Positions 8,040 through 18,093 of a DNA stretch of 64,000 nucleotides are shown here, one piece after another. A model generated the notes under the pieces. It was given only the letters and a program-made list of their open reading frames with translations, was not told the DNA's origin and did not search any database. Position numbers and translations under genes: made by a program. Each line of letters opens with the position of its first letter. Position 1 is the stretch's first letter. The stretch is from Calditrichales bacterium MX18-03 (lineage in GTDB: Bacteria > Bacillota > Clostridia > Lutisporales > Lutisporaceae), in NCBI GenBank assembly GCA_021083345.1, contig JAJGRE010000002.1, positions 310,001-374,000 of the forward strand, given 5' to 3'.

Positions 8040-9311
8040 CTATTTCACGTTCCAGCTTTCCAGCTTCTTCTCCACCAGCTTTTTTTCCAGCCTGGAATAT
8101 CTCGGAACGCCGTTTACCATTTGCAGTTTGACTTCACCGGCAATCAGCGGCTTGATATAGTCTATGACTTCCTGTGTGACAAAGTTGCCGGCTTCATTTA
8201 CCCATTCTCTCGGGATCTTCTTCTCAATATTGGCAACATCATTCAGATCGATCAGCTGTGTTGTGCATTTATATTCCGGGCCCGCTTCACGGATCAGGCC
8301 TACCATCTTTCCTGTATTTCCCTCCAATGCATAACGTACTGCCATCTGGCCGGCCATATATGCTTCTTCATTGTCCGTCAGAGATGCGCAATGCGCGGCA
8401 CAGCGCTGGATGCTGCTGTAGTTGACGGTTCTGACTTTCTTGCAGATATTCTTCTGAACATAAGATTGCAGGACATCACATACGCCGCCTAATTGCGCAT
8501 GGCCGAAGGCATCTCTGGTCAGGTTCTCAGCGCCAAGCTCTGCAATGTACTTTCCTTCGGCATTCTTGATGCCTTCAGACACTGCCACAACAGCATAATT
8601 ATATTTTTGCAATGCTGACTTCACATCCGCTTCAAATTGTTCAAAGGAGAAGGGAATCTCCGGCAGATAGATGAAATGAGGTGCATCATCCTCTTTATCT
8701 TTGGCAAGTGCGGCGGATGCCGTTATCCAGCCTGCATTTCTGCCCATCAGCTCGCAGATTGTCACTGTTTGGTAATCATAGACTCTTGCATCCAGGCCGA
8801 CTTCCTTCAGTGAAGTCGCGATAAACTTGGCCGTACTTCCAAAGCCCGGTGTATGATCCGTTATCGGCAGATCATCGTCGATGGTCTTGGGAACACCCAT
8901 GGCTTTCAGTTCATAGCCCACTCTCTGCGCATATTGGCTTACCTTGTTGGCCGTATCCATGGAGTCATTGCCGCCGATGTAAAAAAAGTACCGGATGTTG
9001 TGGGCTTCAAAAACTTCAAGGATCCGCTTATAGTCGCCCTCAGAGGCTTCTATGGACTTCAGCTTGTAGCGGCAGGAACCCAGAGCAGAAGCAGGTGTTA
9101 CCTTTAAAAGCTCGACTTCTTCCGGCTTTTCCTCGTTCAAAAGGAAAAGGTCCTCGTTTAAAATACCGGCAACGCCATGAAGCGCGGCATATACCTTATC
9201 GATTTCCTGAGCTTTCAGTGCTTCCTGAATAACGCCGCAAGCGCTGGCGTTTATGACGGATGTTGGTCCTCCAGACTGTGCCACCAGGCAGTTTCCTTTT
9301 AAAGTTGACAT
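8040..9311 (-). CDS. 6-phosphofructokinase, PPi-dependent type (clade X-like)
   Basis: It phosphorylates fructose 6-phosphate to fructose 1,6-bisphosphate, most likely with pyrophosphate as donor. Three features point that way: the phosphate-binding segment reads YIGGNDSMDTA rather than the GGDGS of ATP enzymes; the next motif is PKTIDDDLP, with Lys where ATP enzymes have Gly; and MGRNAGW occurs where ATP enzymes have MGRHCGD. The length of 423 residues also fits the longer PPi clade. The start ATG follows AAGGAGAG by nine bases. It lies 92 bases downstream of the ATP-type pfkA and 40 bases upstream of pyk. Donor specificity is inferred from these residues, not shown. Confidence 0.88.
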   Translation of the reverse strand: MSTLKGNCLVAQSGGPTSVINASACGVIQEALKAQEIDKVYAALHGVAGILNEDLFLLNEEKPEEVELLKVTPASALGSCRYKLKSIEASEGDYKRILEVFEAHNIRYFFYIGGNDSMDTANKVSQYAQRVGYELKAMGVPKTIDDDLPITDHTPGFGSTAKFIATSLKEVGLDARVYDYQTVTICELMGRNAGWITASAALAKDKEDDAPHFIYLPEIPFSFEQFEADVKSALQKYNYAVVAVSEGIKNAEGKYIAELGAENLTRDAFGHAQLGGVCDVLQSYVQKNICKKVRTVNYSSIQRCAAHCASLTDNEEAYMAGQMAVRYALEGNTGKMVGLIREAGPEYKCTTQLIDLNDVANIEKKIPREWVNEAGNFVTQEVIDYIKPLIAGEVKLQMVNGVPRYSRLEKKLVEKKLESWNVK

Positions 9312-9403
9312 GATGAATCTCTCCTTCTTCGTTGTTGAAATTTATTTATATTAATAAATAGCAGGATAAACCAGCAAACCTGATTCTATTATATACAAAA
9401 AAG

Positions 9404-10372
9404 CTATTTCATATTGCTTGCCAAAATTTCAGCTGCTTCATACAGCTCCTTCTGGAATTTTCTTTCCATGTTCAGTGCCTCTGTGATATCCATATCGATA
9501 ATGCGGTTATCCCGGATACCCACAACCCGGCCCGCATTTCCTTCCTTCAGAAGGTCCACCGCCCTGGCTCCCAGCCGGCTGGCCAGGATCCTGTCCGCAG
9601 CGGTGGTGTTGCCGCCCCGCTGTATGTATCCCAGGATGGTGCCTCTTACCTCAATGTCCACCTTCTCGGCAATCTGCTTTTCCAGATCCTTCGCATTTCC
9701 CACGCCTTCCGCAAGTATGATGATGCTGTGAAGTTTGCCCATATTCCTTCTCTGAATCAAGGTCCTGCAGATACAGTCCAAGGAGCATTCCATTTCGGGA
9801 ACCAGGATGATCTCTGCGCCTCCGGCCATCCCGGCATACAGGGCGATATCCCCGCAGTGCCTGCCCATTACCTCTATGATGCTCACCCGCTCATGGGAGG
9901 TGGATGTATCTCTAATCTTGTTTATGGCATCCAGAACGTTATTGACAGCGGTATCAAACCCTACTGTATAGTCGGTATAGGCCAGGTCATTGTCAATGGT
10001 TCCAGGAATTCCGATGCAGGCAATACCCTGCTCCGTCAGTTTTTTTGCTCCCATGAAGGAACCGTCTCCGCCGATAATCACAATCCCATCTATATTAAAT
10101 ATCCTCGCCATGTTAACAGCTTTCTTCAATCCCTCAGGTGTCTTGAATTCCTCGCTTCTCGCCGTCTGCAGTATGGTGCCGCCGCGATGGATGATATCTG
10201 AAACCGAGGACATGTCCATCTCAAAAAAGTCACCGTTTATGAGACCCTTATAGCCTTTTCGGATACCGTAGATCCTGATCCCGTTGTGAATAGCAGTCCT
10301 CACCACTGCCCGAATGGCGGCGTTCATGCCCGGCGCATCGCCTCCGCTGGTCAATACAGCAATATTTTTCAT
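9404..10372 (-). CDS. pfkA: ATP-dependent 6-phosphofructokinase
   Basis: The classical 322-residue bacterial PfkA that commits fructose 6-phosphate to glycolysis. It begins [19 protein letters not shown] and has the ATP-site motif GGDGSFMGA, the catalytic loop [29 protein letters not shown] and [14 protein letters not shown]. These contrast with the PPi-type residues of its downstream neighbour, so the cell appears to have both donors available. AGGAGG lies seven bases before the ATG. A 9-bp inverted repeat flanks its upstream region. Confidence 0.95.
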   Translation of the reverse strand: MKNIAVLTSGGDAPGMNAAIRAVVRTAIHNGIRIYGIRKGYKGLINGDFFEMDMSSVSDIIHRGGTILQTARSEEFKTPEGLKKAVNMARIFNIDGIVIIGGDGSFMGAKKLTEQGIACIGIPGTIDNDLAYTDYTVGFDTAVNNVLDAINKIRDTSTSHERVSIIEVMGRHCGDIALYAGMAGGAEIILVPEMECSLDCICRTLIQRRNMGKLHSIIILAEGVGNAKDLEKQIAEKVDIEVRGTILGYIQRGGNTTAADRILASRLGARAVDLLKEGNAGRVVGIRDNRIIDMDITEALNMERKFQKELYEAAEILASNMK

Positions 10373-10427
10373 GACTCAACCTCCTTTTGTCCTGCATGGT
10401 CAAAATCCGTCCCGATTCTTTGAAATA

Positions 10428-10491
10428 AAACACACAATTATTGTATCACGCAACCGGTTTTGCCAATTTATTGTGTCAAAACTGTGTGTTT
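10428..10491. promoter_or_regulatory. Inverted repeat upstream of pfkA, candidate operator
   Basis: AAACACACA (10428-10436) and TGTGTGTTT (10483-10491) are exact reverse complements 46 bases apart. Between and across them the minus strand holds TTGACA, TTGGCA and TACAAT, promoter-like hexamers with non-ideal spacing. It lies 56-119 bases before pfkA, so glycolytic regulation is plausible but unproven. Confidence 0.3.
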
Positions 10492-10521
10492 GATTTACAC
10501 ATGACTCTGATCCGCTTTTTA

Positions 10522-10719
10522 TCAATAACCCAGCTCGTAAAGGATATTATGCGCCTCTTCCACTTCGGACTCCAGCACAAGTATCTCGTAATAGCTGTCT
10601 TCATCTCCGGTATTCTTACTGACGGGCTGCACCTTTACAAGAACGCCCTCCTGTGACATAAGGCTGCTGATCTTATCCGCCATCCTCTTGTTCTTTGCCA
10701 AATAGACCACAGTCCACAT
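10522..10719 (-). CDS. Small DUF2007-like protein upstream of pfkA
   Basis: A 65-residue protein beginning MWTVVYLAKNKRMADKISSL and ending ESEVEEAHNILYELGY. It has the look of the DUF2007 'putative signal-transducing' family, a small alpha-beta fold often found beside phosphofructokinase or pol III genes in clostridia. AAGGAGG lies nine bases before the ATG. It sits 147 bases after dnaE and 149 bases before pfkA. No biochemical function is known to me. Confidence 0.8.
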   Translation of the reverse strand: MWTVVYLAKNKRMADKISSLMSQEGVLVKVQPVSKNTGDEDSYYEILVLESEVEEAHNILYELGY

Positions 10720-10866
10720 TCTTGCTGCCTCCTTCAGTCGGTCTAAGCGTCTTCAGTTCGTAAGAGAGTCCTATTTATAGATAATTTTAATTGAAATAAT
10801 TTCTAATATCAAGCCTTAAATAAAATTTCGACTATTTTATTATGGCATTTGTCCTCGAAATCTATT

Positions 10867-13800
10867 CTACTTCACTGCTACACAATCCTCGCCGACGATC
10901 TTCTTCAGCTTCCCGAGCAACTCATCGCTGATGGTAACCCAAAGGCTGCTGTCCGCCTTCATGACATTCCGCTTGTCCTTTTCCTGCTGCCCCTCATTGA
11001 TGACATAAACCGGCTGGCTGCCTTTGTGCTCCGCCAATACCTTCTTTACCTGCTCCAGCATATCCGGCCTGGTATTGGAATGGATCTTGACATACAGCCT
11101 ATGGTTGTTTACTTTCGCAAGTGGCTTGATGGACTCCGCAATCAGCTTTGTTTCCTCATCCTCCCTCTGGCTGATCCTGCCTTCTATCAGGACGATGCTG
11201 TCCTGCACCAGCATAGAAGAATACTTATCCAGGGTTTTGGGGAAGACAATGACCTCCACAGTCCCAAAAAGGTCTTCCAGTTCGACAAATGCCATCATAT
11301 TGTTGGTCTTGGTGCTCTTCTGCTTGATTGAGGCGACGATGCCGCCCATAATCACCCTTTTACCATCCATCGACAGATCCTCTTCCACCTGCTGTCCGCT
11401 GTCCGGATCAGCTTCCCGGTTGAGTTCCGCTGTGGTAATGGAGATACTGGCCTCCAGGTCCTGCTTAAGCTCGCCCAGCGGATGCCCGCTGATGTAGAGC
11501 CCCAGCATCTCCTTCTCCATCGCCAGCAGCACCTTCTTCGGGTACTCGTTGATTTCGGGAAATACGCAGGTTACCATGCTCTCCGCGCATTCAAACGTGT
11601 CAAAGAGTGAAATCTGCCCGTCAATGTTGTTTCTTTTCTGTTCCTGTATGCTGTCCATAAGCTTTTCAAAGACCGACATCAGCCTGCTCCGGTATATGCC
11701 GAAGCTGTCGAAGGCACCGCACTTGATCAGGCTTTCCACCGTTCGCTTGTTGACATAGCCGATATCGATTTTTTGCAGAAAATCATAGAGTCCTTCAAAT
11801 CTGCCTTTCTCCTGTCTGGCCCGTATAATGGCGCCGATTGCGTTGACCCCGACGTTTTTGACCGCCGCCAGCCCGAAGCGGATTTTGTTTTCCTTTACGG
11901 TAAAGTCAATGCTGCTTTCGTTGATATCCGGGGGAAGAAACTCGATCCCTCTGTTTTTGCCGTGGAGAATGTACTCTGCAACCTTTTTACTGCTGTCCAT
12001 CACACTGGTGATTAATGCCGCAGTGAATTCTACAGGATGGTAATATTTGAGCCATGCTGTCTGATAACCGATGATGGCATAAGCCGCAGCATGTGACTTG
12101 TTAAAGCCATAGCCTGCAAATTTGGCCACCTCATCAAATATATCGGCGGCAGTCTCCTTGGGAATGCCATTCCTGACACAGCCGGCCACGACGATATTGC
12201 CTGCTTCATCTACGATGCCGTTGATAAAGTTCTCCCGTTCCTTCGCCATGACATCGGCTTTCTTTTTGCCCATTGCCCGCCTGACCAGGTCGGACCGACC
12301 CATGGAGTATCCGCCCAGGTCCCGGACGATCTGCATGACCTGCTCCTGGTAGATGATACAGCCGTAGGTCACCTTCAGGATGGGCTCCAATGCAGGATGC
12401 ATGTACTGCACCTTATCCGGGTTGTGCTTGTTCCGGATATATTTGGGGATCTGGTCCATGGCTCCGGGCCTGTAGAGCGAGATGCCGGCTATAATATCTT
12501 CAAGGCAGTTGGGCTTAAGCTCCTTCATGCACTGTGTCATGCCCCCGCTTTCCAGCTGAAAAATACCGTAAGTCTCCCCCTGCGAAATCAGTTTGTAGGG
12601 ATTGGGATCGTCAAAGTCTATAAGATCAATATCGGGAATCTCGACACCTTTTTTCCTCAGAAGCGCAAGTGCATCCCGGATAACGGTCAGGGTGCGGAGT
12701 CCCAGAAAATCCATTTTCAGAAGTCCCAGATCCTCCAGCGTCCCCATGGTGAACTGCGTCGTGATGACATCCTCGTTCATCTGAAGCGGAACATATTCTG
12801 TCACCGCTTCCTTGGATATAACGACACCTGCCGCATGGGTGGAAGCATGTCGGGGCATGCCTTCCACAGCTTTTGACATGTCGATCAGGTATTTGGCGCT
12901 TTCATCATCCTCATAAAGTCTGCGCAGCTCCGGATTAACTTCCAATGCCCGTTCAATGGTCATCCCGATTTCAAAAGGAATTTTCTTTGCAATCAGGTCT
13001 ACCTGCGCATAGGGAATATTGATGGCCCTTCCTACATCGCGGATAGCCGCCCTGGCTGCCATAGTTCCGAAGGTGATGATCTGCGCAACCCGCTCCTTGC
13101 CGTATTTACGGACAACATAATCAATGACCTCCTGCCGCCGGACATAGCAGAAATCCACGTCGAAATCCGGCATACTGATCCTTTCGGGATTCAGGAACCG
13201 TTCAAAAATCAGGTTGTAGCGGATAGGATCGATATTGGTGATGCCCAGGCAATAGGCCACAAGACTCCCTGCACCGGAGCCCCTGCCGGGCCCTACCATG
13301 ATGCCGTTCTGCTTTGCAAAGCTGACGTAATCCCATACGATCAGGTAGTAATCCGCATAACCCATCCGGGTAATGACAGAAAGCTCATATTCCGCCCTTT
13401 CCCTCAATTCATCGGTTATACTGCCGTAGCGGCTGCTCAGCCCTTCAAAGCACAGCTTCCGGATATAGGTATCGGAGGTATAGCCTTCAGGCACATCAAA
13501 GGCAGGCAGATGCACCTTCCCGAACTCAAAGTCCATTCCGCATTGTTCCGCAATGCGAAGTGTATTTGATACGGCTTCCGGTGCATATTTGAAAAGTTCG
13601 TACATTTCTTCCGGTGACTTCAGATAGAACGCCTGACCCTCGAATTTGAGCCGGCCTTCGTCTTCCACATTCTTTCCGGTCTGTATGCAAAGCAGGATAT
13701 CCTGTACACGGGCATCAGCACTGTCTACATAGTGGACATCGTTGGTGGCCACCATCGGTATGCCGGTCTCCTTGGACAGCCGGATGATTTCCTGGTTGAC

Positions 13801-14355
13801 CAGTGCCTGCTCGCGGATCCCATGGTCCTGAAGCTCAAGATAAAAATTTTCTTCACCGAAAATCTCCCGGTACCGGATGGCGGCGTTTTTTGCACCTTCA
13901 TAATTGCCGGCTGTGAGACAGGTGGGGATTTCACCGGCAAGGCAGGCACTCAACGCAATCAGCCCTTTTGAATGCTTTTTCAACACATCCAGGTCCACTC
14001 TGGGTTTATAATAAAAACCTTCTGTAAAGCCCATAGACACCAGCTTGATCAGGTTTCTGTAGCCCTCTTCATTCTTAGCCAGCAGCACCAGGTGATTCTG
14101 GCTGTTGTCCAGCCTCGGGTCCCTGTCCCGCATGGTCCGGGCTGCAACATATACCTCACAGCCGATGATGGGCTTGACCCCATGCTTCTTCGCCAGCTTG
14201 TAAAAATCCACGACGCCGTACATGACCCCATGGTCTGTAATGGCAACCGAATCCATTCCAAGCTCTTTAACCCGCAGGATCAGCTTTTCGACTCTTGATG
14301 CCCCGTCCAGCAGACTGTATTCGGTATGAACATGCAGGTGCACAAAGCTTCTCAT
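10867..14355 (-). CDS. dnaE: DNA polymerase III subunit alpha (DnaE)
   Basis: Replicative DNA polymerase of the DnaE type, 1162 residues. The N-terminal PHP domain has the metal motifs FVHLHVHTEYSLLDGA and AITDHGVMYGVVDFY, so it looks intact. The polymerase centre contains GPGRGSGAGSLVAYCLGI and the acidic motif MPDFDVDFCYVRRQE. Helix-hairpin-helix elements and an OB fold (MGGIVASIKQKSTKTNNMMA) follow. The frame allows ATG at 14361, but AGGAG would then touch the start; ATG at 14355 gives a seven-base spacing and is preferred. In clostridia DnaE usually works beside PolC; PolC is not in this window. Confidence 0.96.
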   Translation of the reverse strand: MRSFVHLHVHTEYSLLDGASRVEKLILRVKELGMDSVAITDHGVMYGVVDFYKLAKKHGVKPIIGCEVYVAARTMRDRDPRLDNSQNHLVLLAKNEEGYRNLIKLVSMGFTEGFYYKPRVDLDVLKKHSKGLIALSACLAGEIPTCLTAGNYEGAKNAAIRYREIFGEENFYLELQDHGIREQALVNQEIIRLSKETGIPMVATNDVHYVDSADARVQDILLCIQTGKNVEDEGRLKFEGQAFYLKSPEEMYELFKYAPEAVSNTLRIAEQCGMDFEFGKVHLPAFDVPEGYTSDTYIRKLCFEGLSSRYGSITDELRERAEYELSVITRMGYADYYLIVWDYVSFAKQNGIMVGPGRGSGAGSLVAYCLGITNIDPIRYNLIFERFLNPERISMPDFDVDFCYVRRQEVIDYVVRKYGKERVAQIITFGTMAARAAIRDVGRAINIPYAQVDLIAKKIPFEIGMTIERALEVNPELRRLYEDDESAKYLIDMSKAVEGMPRHASTHAAGVVISKEAVTEYVPLQMNEDVITTQFTMGTLEDLGLLKMDFLGLRTLTVIRDALALLRKKGVEIPDIDLIDFDDPNPYKLISQGETYGIFQLESGGMTQCMKELKPNCLEDIIAGISLYRPGAMDQIPKYIRNKHNPDKVQYMHPALEPILKVTYGCIIYQEQVMQIVRDLGGYSMGRSDLVRRAMGKKKADVMAKERENFINGIVDEAGNIVVAGCVRNGIPKETAADIFDEVAKFAGYGFNKSHAAAYAIIGYQTAWLKYYHPVEFTAALITSVMDSSKKVAEYILHGKNRGIEFLPPDINESSIDFTVKENKIRFGLAAVKNVGVNAIGAIIRARQEKGRFEGLYDFLQKIDIGYVNKRTVESLIKCGAFDSFGIYRSRLMSVFEKLMDSIQEQKRNNIDGQISLFDTFECAESMVTCVFPEINEYPKKVLLAMEKEMLGLYISGHPLGELKQDLEASISITTAELNREADPDSGQQVEEDLSMDGKRVIMGGIVASIKQKSTKTNNMMAFVELEDLFGTVEVIVFPKTLDKYSSMLVQDSIVLIEGRISQREDEETKLIAESIKPLAKVNNHRLYVKIHSNTRPDMLEQVKKVLAEHKGSQPVYVINEGQQEKDKRNVMKADSSLWVTISDELLGKLKKIVGEDCVAVK

Positions 14356-14381
14356 TTTCATTCTCCTGTATCATACAAAAT

Positions 14382-14407
14382 AGCACATATGAAAATCCAT
14401 ATGTGCT
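14382..14407 (-). terminator. Terminator between pgi and dnaE
   Basis: AGCACATATG and CATATGTGCT form a perfect 10-bp stem with a six-base loop. ATTTTGTATG follows on the minus strand, and CTTTTTGTGTTT on the plus strand. Confidence 0.7.
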
Positions 14408-14467
14408 TTTTGTGTTTCTCATAACCTTATCATATTATAAATCGCCGCCGACTTCAATGCCTACTTC

Positions 14468-15811
14468 CTACTTCAGGCGTTTGTTCAATTCCTCTCCCAG
14501 GCTTTCGAAGCCGGGCTTGCCCAACAAGGCAAACATATTTTTCTTGTATTCCTCCACGCCGGGCTGGTCGAAGGGGTTGACGCCCAGCAGATAACCGCTG
14601 ATGCCGCAGGCTTTTTCGAAGAAATAGACCAGTTTGCCAAAATAATACGGGCTGATCTCAGGGATGCTCAGGACAGAGATCGGCACTCCGCCGTCCTGGT
14701 GCGCCAGCATGGTGCCCAGAAACGCCTTCTTGTTTATGTAATCCATCGTTTTGCCGCTGACAAAGTTCAAGCCGTCCAGGTTTTCCTTGTCATCCACCAC
14801 CACAATGTCTTCCTTTGGCTTCTCGACGTTCAGGATGGTCTCAAACATATTGCGTGTGCCATCCTGCAGAAATTGTCCCAAAGAATGGAGGTCGGTGGAG
14901 AACTCCATGGACGCCGGGAAAATACCTTTGCCATCCTTGCCTTCGCTTTCGCCATACAGCTGTTTCCACCATTCGGATACAAAATGCAGTGCCGGCTCGT
15001 AGCTGATCATGACTTCGATGGCTTTGCCTTTCCTGTAAAGCAGGTTTCTTACGGCTGCATACTGATAGCACGGATTTTTGAGGACATCCGGCTCATTATA
15101 CTCTTCCCATGCATCTGCCGCTCCCCGCAGCATTTCGGCCACATCTATTCCGGCTGCGGCAATGGGCAGCGTCCCAACCGGCGTAAGCACAGAGTATCTG
15201 CCTCCGATATCATCGGCAATGACAAAGCTTTCGTAGCCTTCGGCTGAAGCCAGCGTCTTCAGTGCACCCCGTTTGGCATCTGTTATGGCATATATCCGCT
15301 TGGCCGCTTCCGTTCTGCCGTATTTTTCTTCCAAAAAAGCCTTGATGAACCGGAAAGCAATGGCCGGCTCAGTTGTGGTTCCTGACTTGGAAATCACACA
15401 TGCGCTGACATCCTTGCCCTCTAAGACTTCCATCAGTTGCTTGAAGTAGGTGCCGCTGATGCTATTTCCCAAGAAATAAACCTCCGGCGCCTTTCTTTTG
15501 TCCTTGGGCAGCAGATTGTGAAAGCCGTGGCCTAAAAACTCGACAGCCGCTCTGGCTCCCAGGTATGAACCGCCGATTCCGATAACCAGCAGCACATCGG
15601 AATCACCCTTGATTTTTTCAGCTGCCGCCAGAACCCTAGTGAGCTCTTCCTGATCGAAGTTCCTGGGATAATCCACCCAACCCAGAAAGTCATTGCCTGC
15701 ACCTGCTTTGCTGTGAAGCATCCGGTGAGCTGTTGCGACCTGTTCTTTCATATAGCTTATTTCATACTCACGGAGCATGGCATTGGAATAATCAAAACCT
15801 ATCCTGGTCAT
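14468..15811 (-). CDS. pgi: Glucose-6-phosphate isomerase
   Basis: It interconverts glucose 6-phosphate and fructose 6-phosphate. The 447-residue length matches the short Firmicutes Pgi type. Visible motifs are [20 protein letters not shown], the phosphate loop [33 protein letters not shown] and [28 protein letters not shown] precedes the ATG. It is downstream of glucokinase and bounded by terminators on both sides, so it is probably a single-gene unit. Within this window it connects glucokinase to the two phosphofructokinases. Confidence 0.95.
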   Translation of the reverse strand: MTRIGFDYSNAMLREYEISYMKEQVATAHRMLHSKAGAGNDFLGWVDYPRNFDQEELTRVLAAAEKIKGDSDVLLVIGIGGSYLGARAAVEFLGHGFHNLLPKDKRKAPEVYFLGNSISGTYFKQLMEVLEGKDVSACVISKSGTTTEPAIAFRFIKAFLEEKYGRTEAAKRIYAITDAKRGALKTLASAEGYESFVIADDIGGRYSVLTPVGTLPIAAAGIDVAEMLRGAADAWEEYNEPDVLKNPCYQYAAVRNLLYRKGKAIEVMISYEPALHFVSEWWKQLYGESEGKDGKGIFPASMEFSTDLHSLGQFLQDGTRNMFETILNVEKPKEDIVVVDDKENLDGLNFVSGKTMDYINKKAFLGTMLAHQDGGVPISVLSIPEISPYYFGKLVYFFEKACGISGYLLGVNPFDQPGVEEYKKNMFALLGKPGFESLGEELNKRLK

Positions 15812-15946
15812 ATTTCGTCCTCCCCTGTTTCATTCTATTACCTATAATTTATTGTATCCCTTTCCATTTAGCAATAGTCCACATCCCGTTTTATCAAAAA
15901 TTCATGAGGAATCACAAATTACCGTCGGCTTTTTTATGAATAACAT

Positions 15947-15982
15947 AAAAAAACCACGATCATTTTGCGATCGCGGTTTTTT
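15947..15982. terminator. Bidirectional terminator after glucokinase
   Basis: CCACGATC (15954-15961) pairs with GATCGCGG (15969-15976) with one G-U pair. A-runs on the left and T-runs on the right give a T-tract on both strands. It abuts the glucokinase stop codon. Confidence 0.8.
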
Positions 15983-15983
15983 A

Positions 15984-16925
15984 TCATCCCAGAAATGCCG
16001 CGCCAATGATCCCGGCTTCATTGCCCAGCTCAGCAAGTACAATATCTCCATACTTCACATTGCAGGTGAACTGCATTTTCTGCACCTGCTCCTTCAATAA
16101 CCCGGTCAAATAGTCCCCAGCCTTGGAGACGCCTCCGCCAATGGCGATGATGTCCGGATCCAGGATGTTCATGATGTTGATGATGCCGATGGCCAGATAC
16201 TTCACCATCCGGTTAACCGTCTCAAGTCCCAGGCTGTCCCCTTCCTTGGCTGCATCGAATATGGCCTTGGCATTGATGTTTTCTGTCTTGCCTGCGGCTT
16301 TGTCCAGAATGCTGCTCCGAATGCCGTCTTTCTCGATCCGGTGAACTGCATATTTGATTATGGCCGTTGCAGAGGCAAAGGTCTCCAGACAGCCGTTGTT
16401 GCCGCAGTTGCATGTATAAAAGTTCTCACCGACAATCATATGACCAAGTTCAGAACCGGCGCTGTGGCTTCCGCTGTAAGGCCTGCCGCCGATGATGATG
16501 CCGCTTCCTATTCCCGTTCCAAGGGTCAGGAAGACAGAGTTTTCAAAGCCCTTGGTAGAGCCCCTGACACTTTCTGCAAGGCCGGCTACCGTTGCGTCAT
16601 TTTCTAGAAAGACCGGCATGTTGAAATGTGCCTGCAATGTGCTGCCCAACGGAATATCTGTCCATAACAGATTGGTGCAGTAGATGACATTTCCCGTCTT
16701 ATAGTCTGCCAGACCAGGGATGCCAATCCCGATGGACTTCAGCGCCTCACGCTTGCAGCCGCCGACTACCAGCAAATCCTCTATCTGTGCCACCATATCC
16801 GCAATAATCAACCGGTAATCCCTGCCGACTTTGGTTTCAATGGCGCTTTGACGGAGGATCATGCCTTCTTCATTGACCAACCCCGCCTTTATGGTGGTAC
16901 CGCCTACATCGATTCCCACTCTCAT
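15984..16925 (-). CDS. glcK: ROK-family glucokinase
   Basis: It phosphorylates glucose to glucose 6-phosphate in the cytoplasm. The N-terminal ATP motif is MRVGIDVGGTTIKAG. The sugar-binding region has FLENDATVAGLAE and LTLGTGIGSGIIIGG. A zinc-binding CNCGNNGCLETFAS motif, typical of ROK kinases, follows. Length (313 residues) is normal. There is no N-terminal helix-turn-helix, so this is the kinase rather than a ROK repressor. Cellobiose phosphorolysis releases one free glucose per cleavage, and this enzyme would be its consumer. Confidence 0.92.
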   Translation of the reverse strand: MRVGIDVGGTTIKAGLVNEEGMILRQSAIETKVGRDYRLIIADMVAQIEDLLVVGGCKREALKSIGIGIPGLADYKTGNVIYCTNLLWTDIPLGSTLQAHFNMPVFLENDATVAGLAESVRGSTKGFENSVFLTLGTGIGSGIIIGGRPYSGSHSAGSELGHMIVGENFYTCNCGNNGCLETFASATAIIKYAVHRIEKDGIRSSILDKAAGKTENINAKAIFDAAKEGDSLGLETVNRMVKYLAIGIINIMNILDPDIIAIGGGVSKAGDYLTGLLKEQVQKMQFTCNVKYGDIVLAELGNEAGIIGAAFLG

Positions 16926-16949
16926 ACTTCGTAACCCCCAAGCTATATA

Positions 16950-18017
16950 TTAAATATCATCCAGAATCTCATTGATCAGGATATTGTTGTTCCTGGTCAG
17001 ATCTACTTCCGCCGGCTGCTTTACGGGCTGCCCGTCCCTATCCGCCACGATCCTGACAATGGGCCGGTTGGGATATTTCTTGTTCACATCCACCACAATG
17101 GCTTTCTCGCCGGTATTGAGGTTAACGCAAGTACCCGGCGGATAGATGGTGACATGCTCGATAAACCGCCTTACCATATCGTAGTCAAACTGATGGTATC
17201 CCATCCCTACAAGATATTCCACCGCTTCGCTTATATGACAACGTTTCTTGTATACCCGATCCGAGGTCATGGCATCATAGACATCCGCAATGGTGACGAT
17301 TTTAGTGAAATCATGTATGTCATTTCCTTTAAGCCCCAAGGGATAGCCTGTCCCGTCAACCCTTTCATGATGGGTCAAAGCAATATAGCTGGTATAGGTA
17401 CTGAGCATCCTGCTTTTCTTCAGGGTCTCGTAGCCTGCCTTTGCGTGCTCCTTGATGACGCTGTATTCCTCGTTGGTCAGCGGACCGGGTTTGTTCAGCA
17501 CATGTCGCGGTGTACTCACCTTCCCTATATCATGAAGCATGGCACCCATGGCCAGTTCTTTCAGCTTCTCCTGGTCATAATTCATCGATATCCCGGTAAT
17601 CACGGACAGAACACATACATTGACACTGTGAAAAAAAGTATATTGATCTTTGCTCTTGATGTCCTGCAAGCACACGACAGCGTCCTTGACCTGCAGCAGC
17701 TCGTCAATCATCTTGCCCACACTATTCCGTATGGGCTTCAGATCCAGCGTGTTCCCAAAACGAATGCTTTCCATTGCGTTCTTTATGCTGAGCCGGGCTT
17801 CGAATCGCGTTTCGTCCGATATCACATCGGTGATGATAATGTCCCGGCTGATTTCATCATCTATATAGAGCTCAAAAATGTCCAATTCCTTCAATTTATT
17901 GATATAGGACATTTTCATCATCATGCCGGTATTCAGGAGGACATTGCCGTCATATCCATAAACCGGCCTTGCCAGCGTCATACCCTCTCTGACCTTGTCT
18001 ACAGGTATCTTTCTCAT
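16950..18017 (-). CDS. HD-GYP domain protein, putative cyclic-di-GMP phosphodiesterase
   Basis: A 355-residue cytoplasmic protein. The HD-GYP core at about residues 125-275 has HSVNVCVLS, the HD motif MLHDIGKVSTP, and HHERVDGTGYPLGLKG, with the complete HHExxDGTGYP signature. This suggests an active c-di-GMP-cleaving enzyme. The N-terminal 110 residues start MRKIPVDKVREGMTLARPVYG, the DUF3391-like lead-in seen in many clostridial HD-GYP proteins. No receiver or PAS sensor is visible. It is 25 bases upstream of glucokinase and may be co-transcribed with it. Confidence 0.9.
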   Translation of the reverse strand: MRKIPVDKVREGMTLARPVYGYDGNVLLNTGMMMKMSYINKLKELDIFELYIDDEISRDIIITDVISDETRFEARLSIKNAMESIRFGNTLDLKPIRNSVGKMIDELLQVKDAVVCLQDIKSKDQYTFFHSVNVCVLSVITGISMNYDQEKLKELAMGAMLHDIGKVSTPRHVLNKPGPLTNEEYSVIKEHAKAGYETLKKSRMLSTYTSYIALTHHERVDGTGYPLGLKGNDIHDFTKIVTIADVYDAMTSDRVYKKRCHISEAVEYLVGMGYHQFDYDMVRRFIEHVTIYPPGTCVNLNTGEKAIVVDVNKKYPNRPIVRIVADRDGQPVKQPAEVDLTRNNNILINEILDDI

Positions 18018-18093
18018 ATGCTACCCCGTATATTTGCGTATAGATTATTTATTCCTAAGTATACAAAATTTATCGAGATTTGCAAATATGCTA

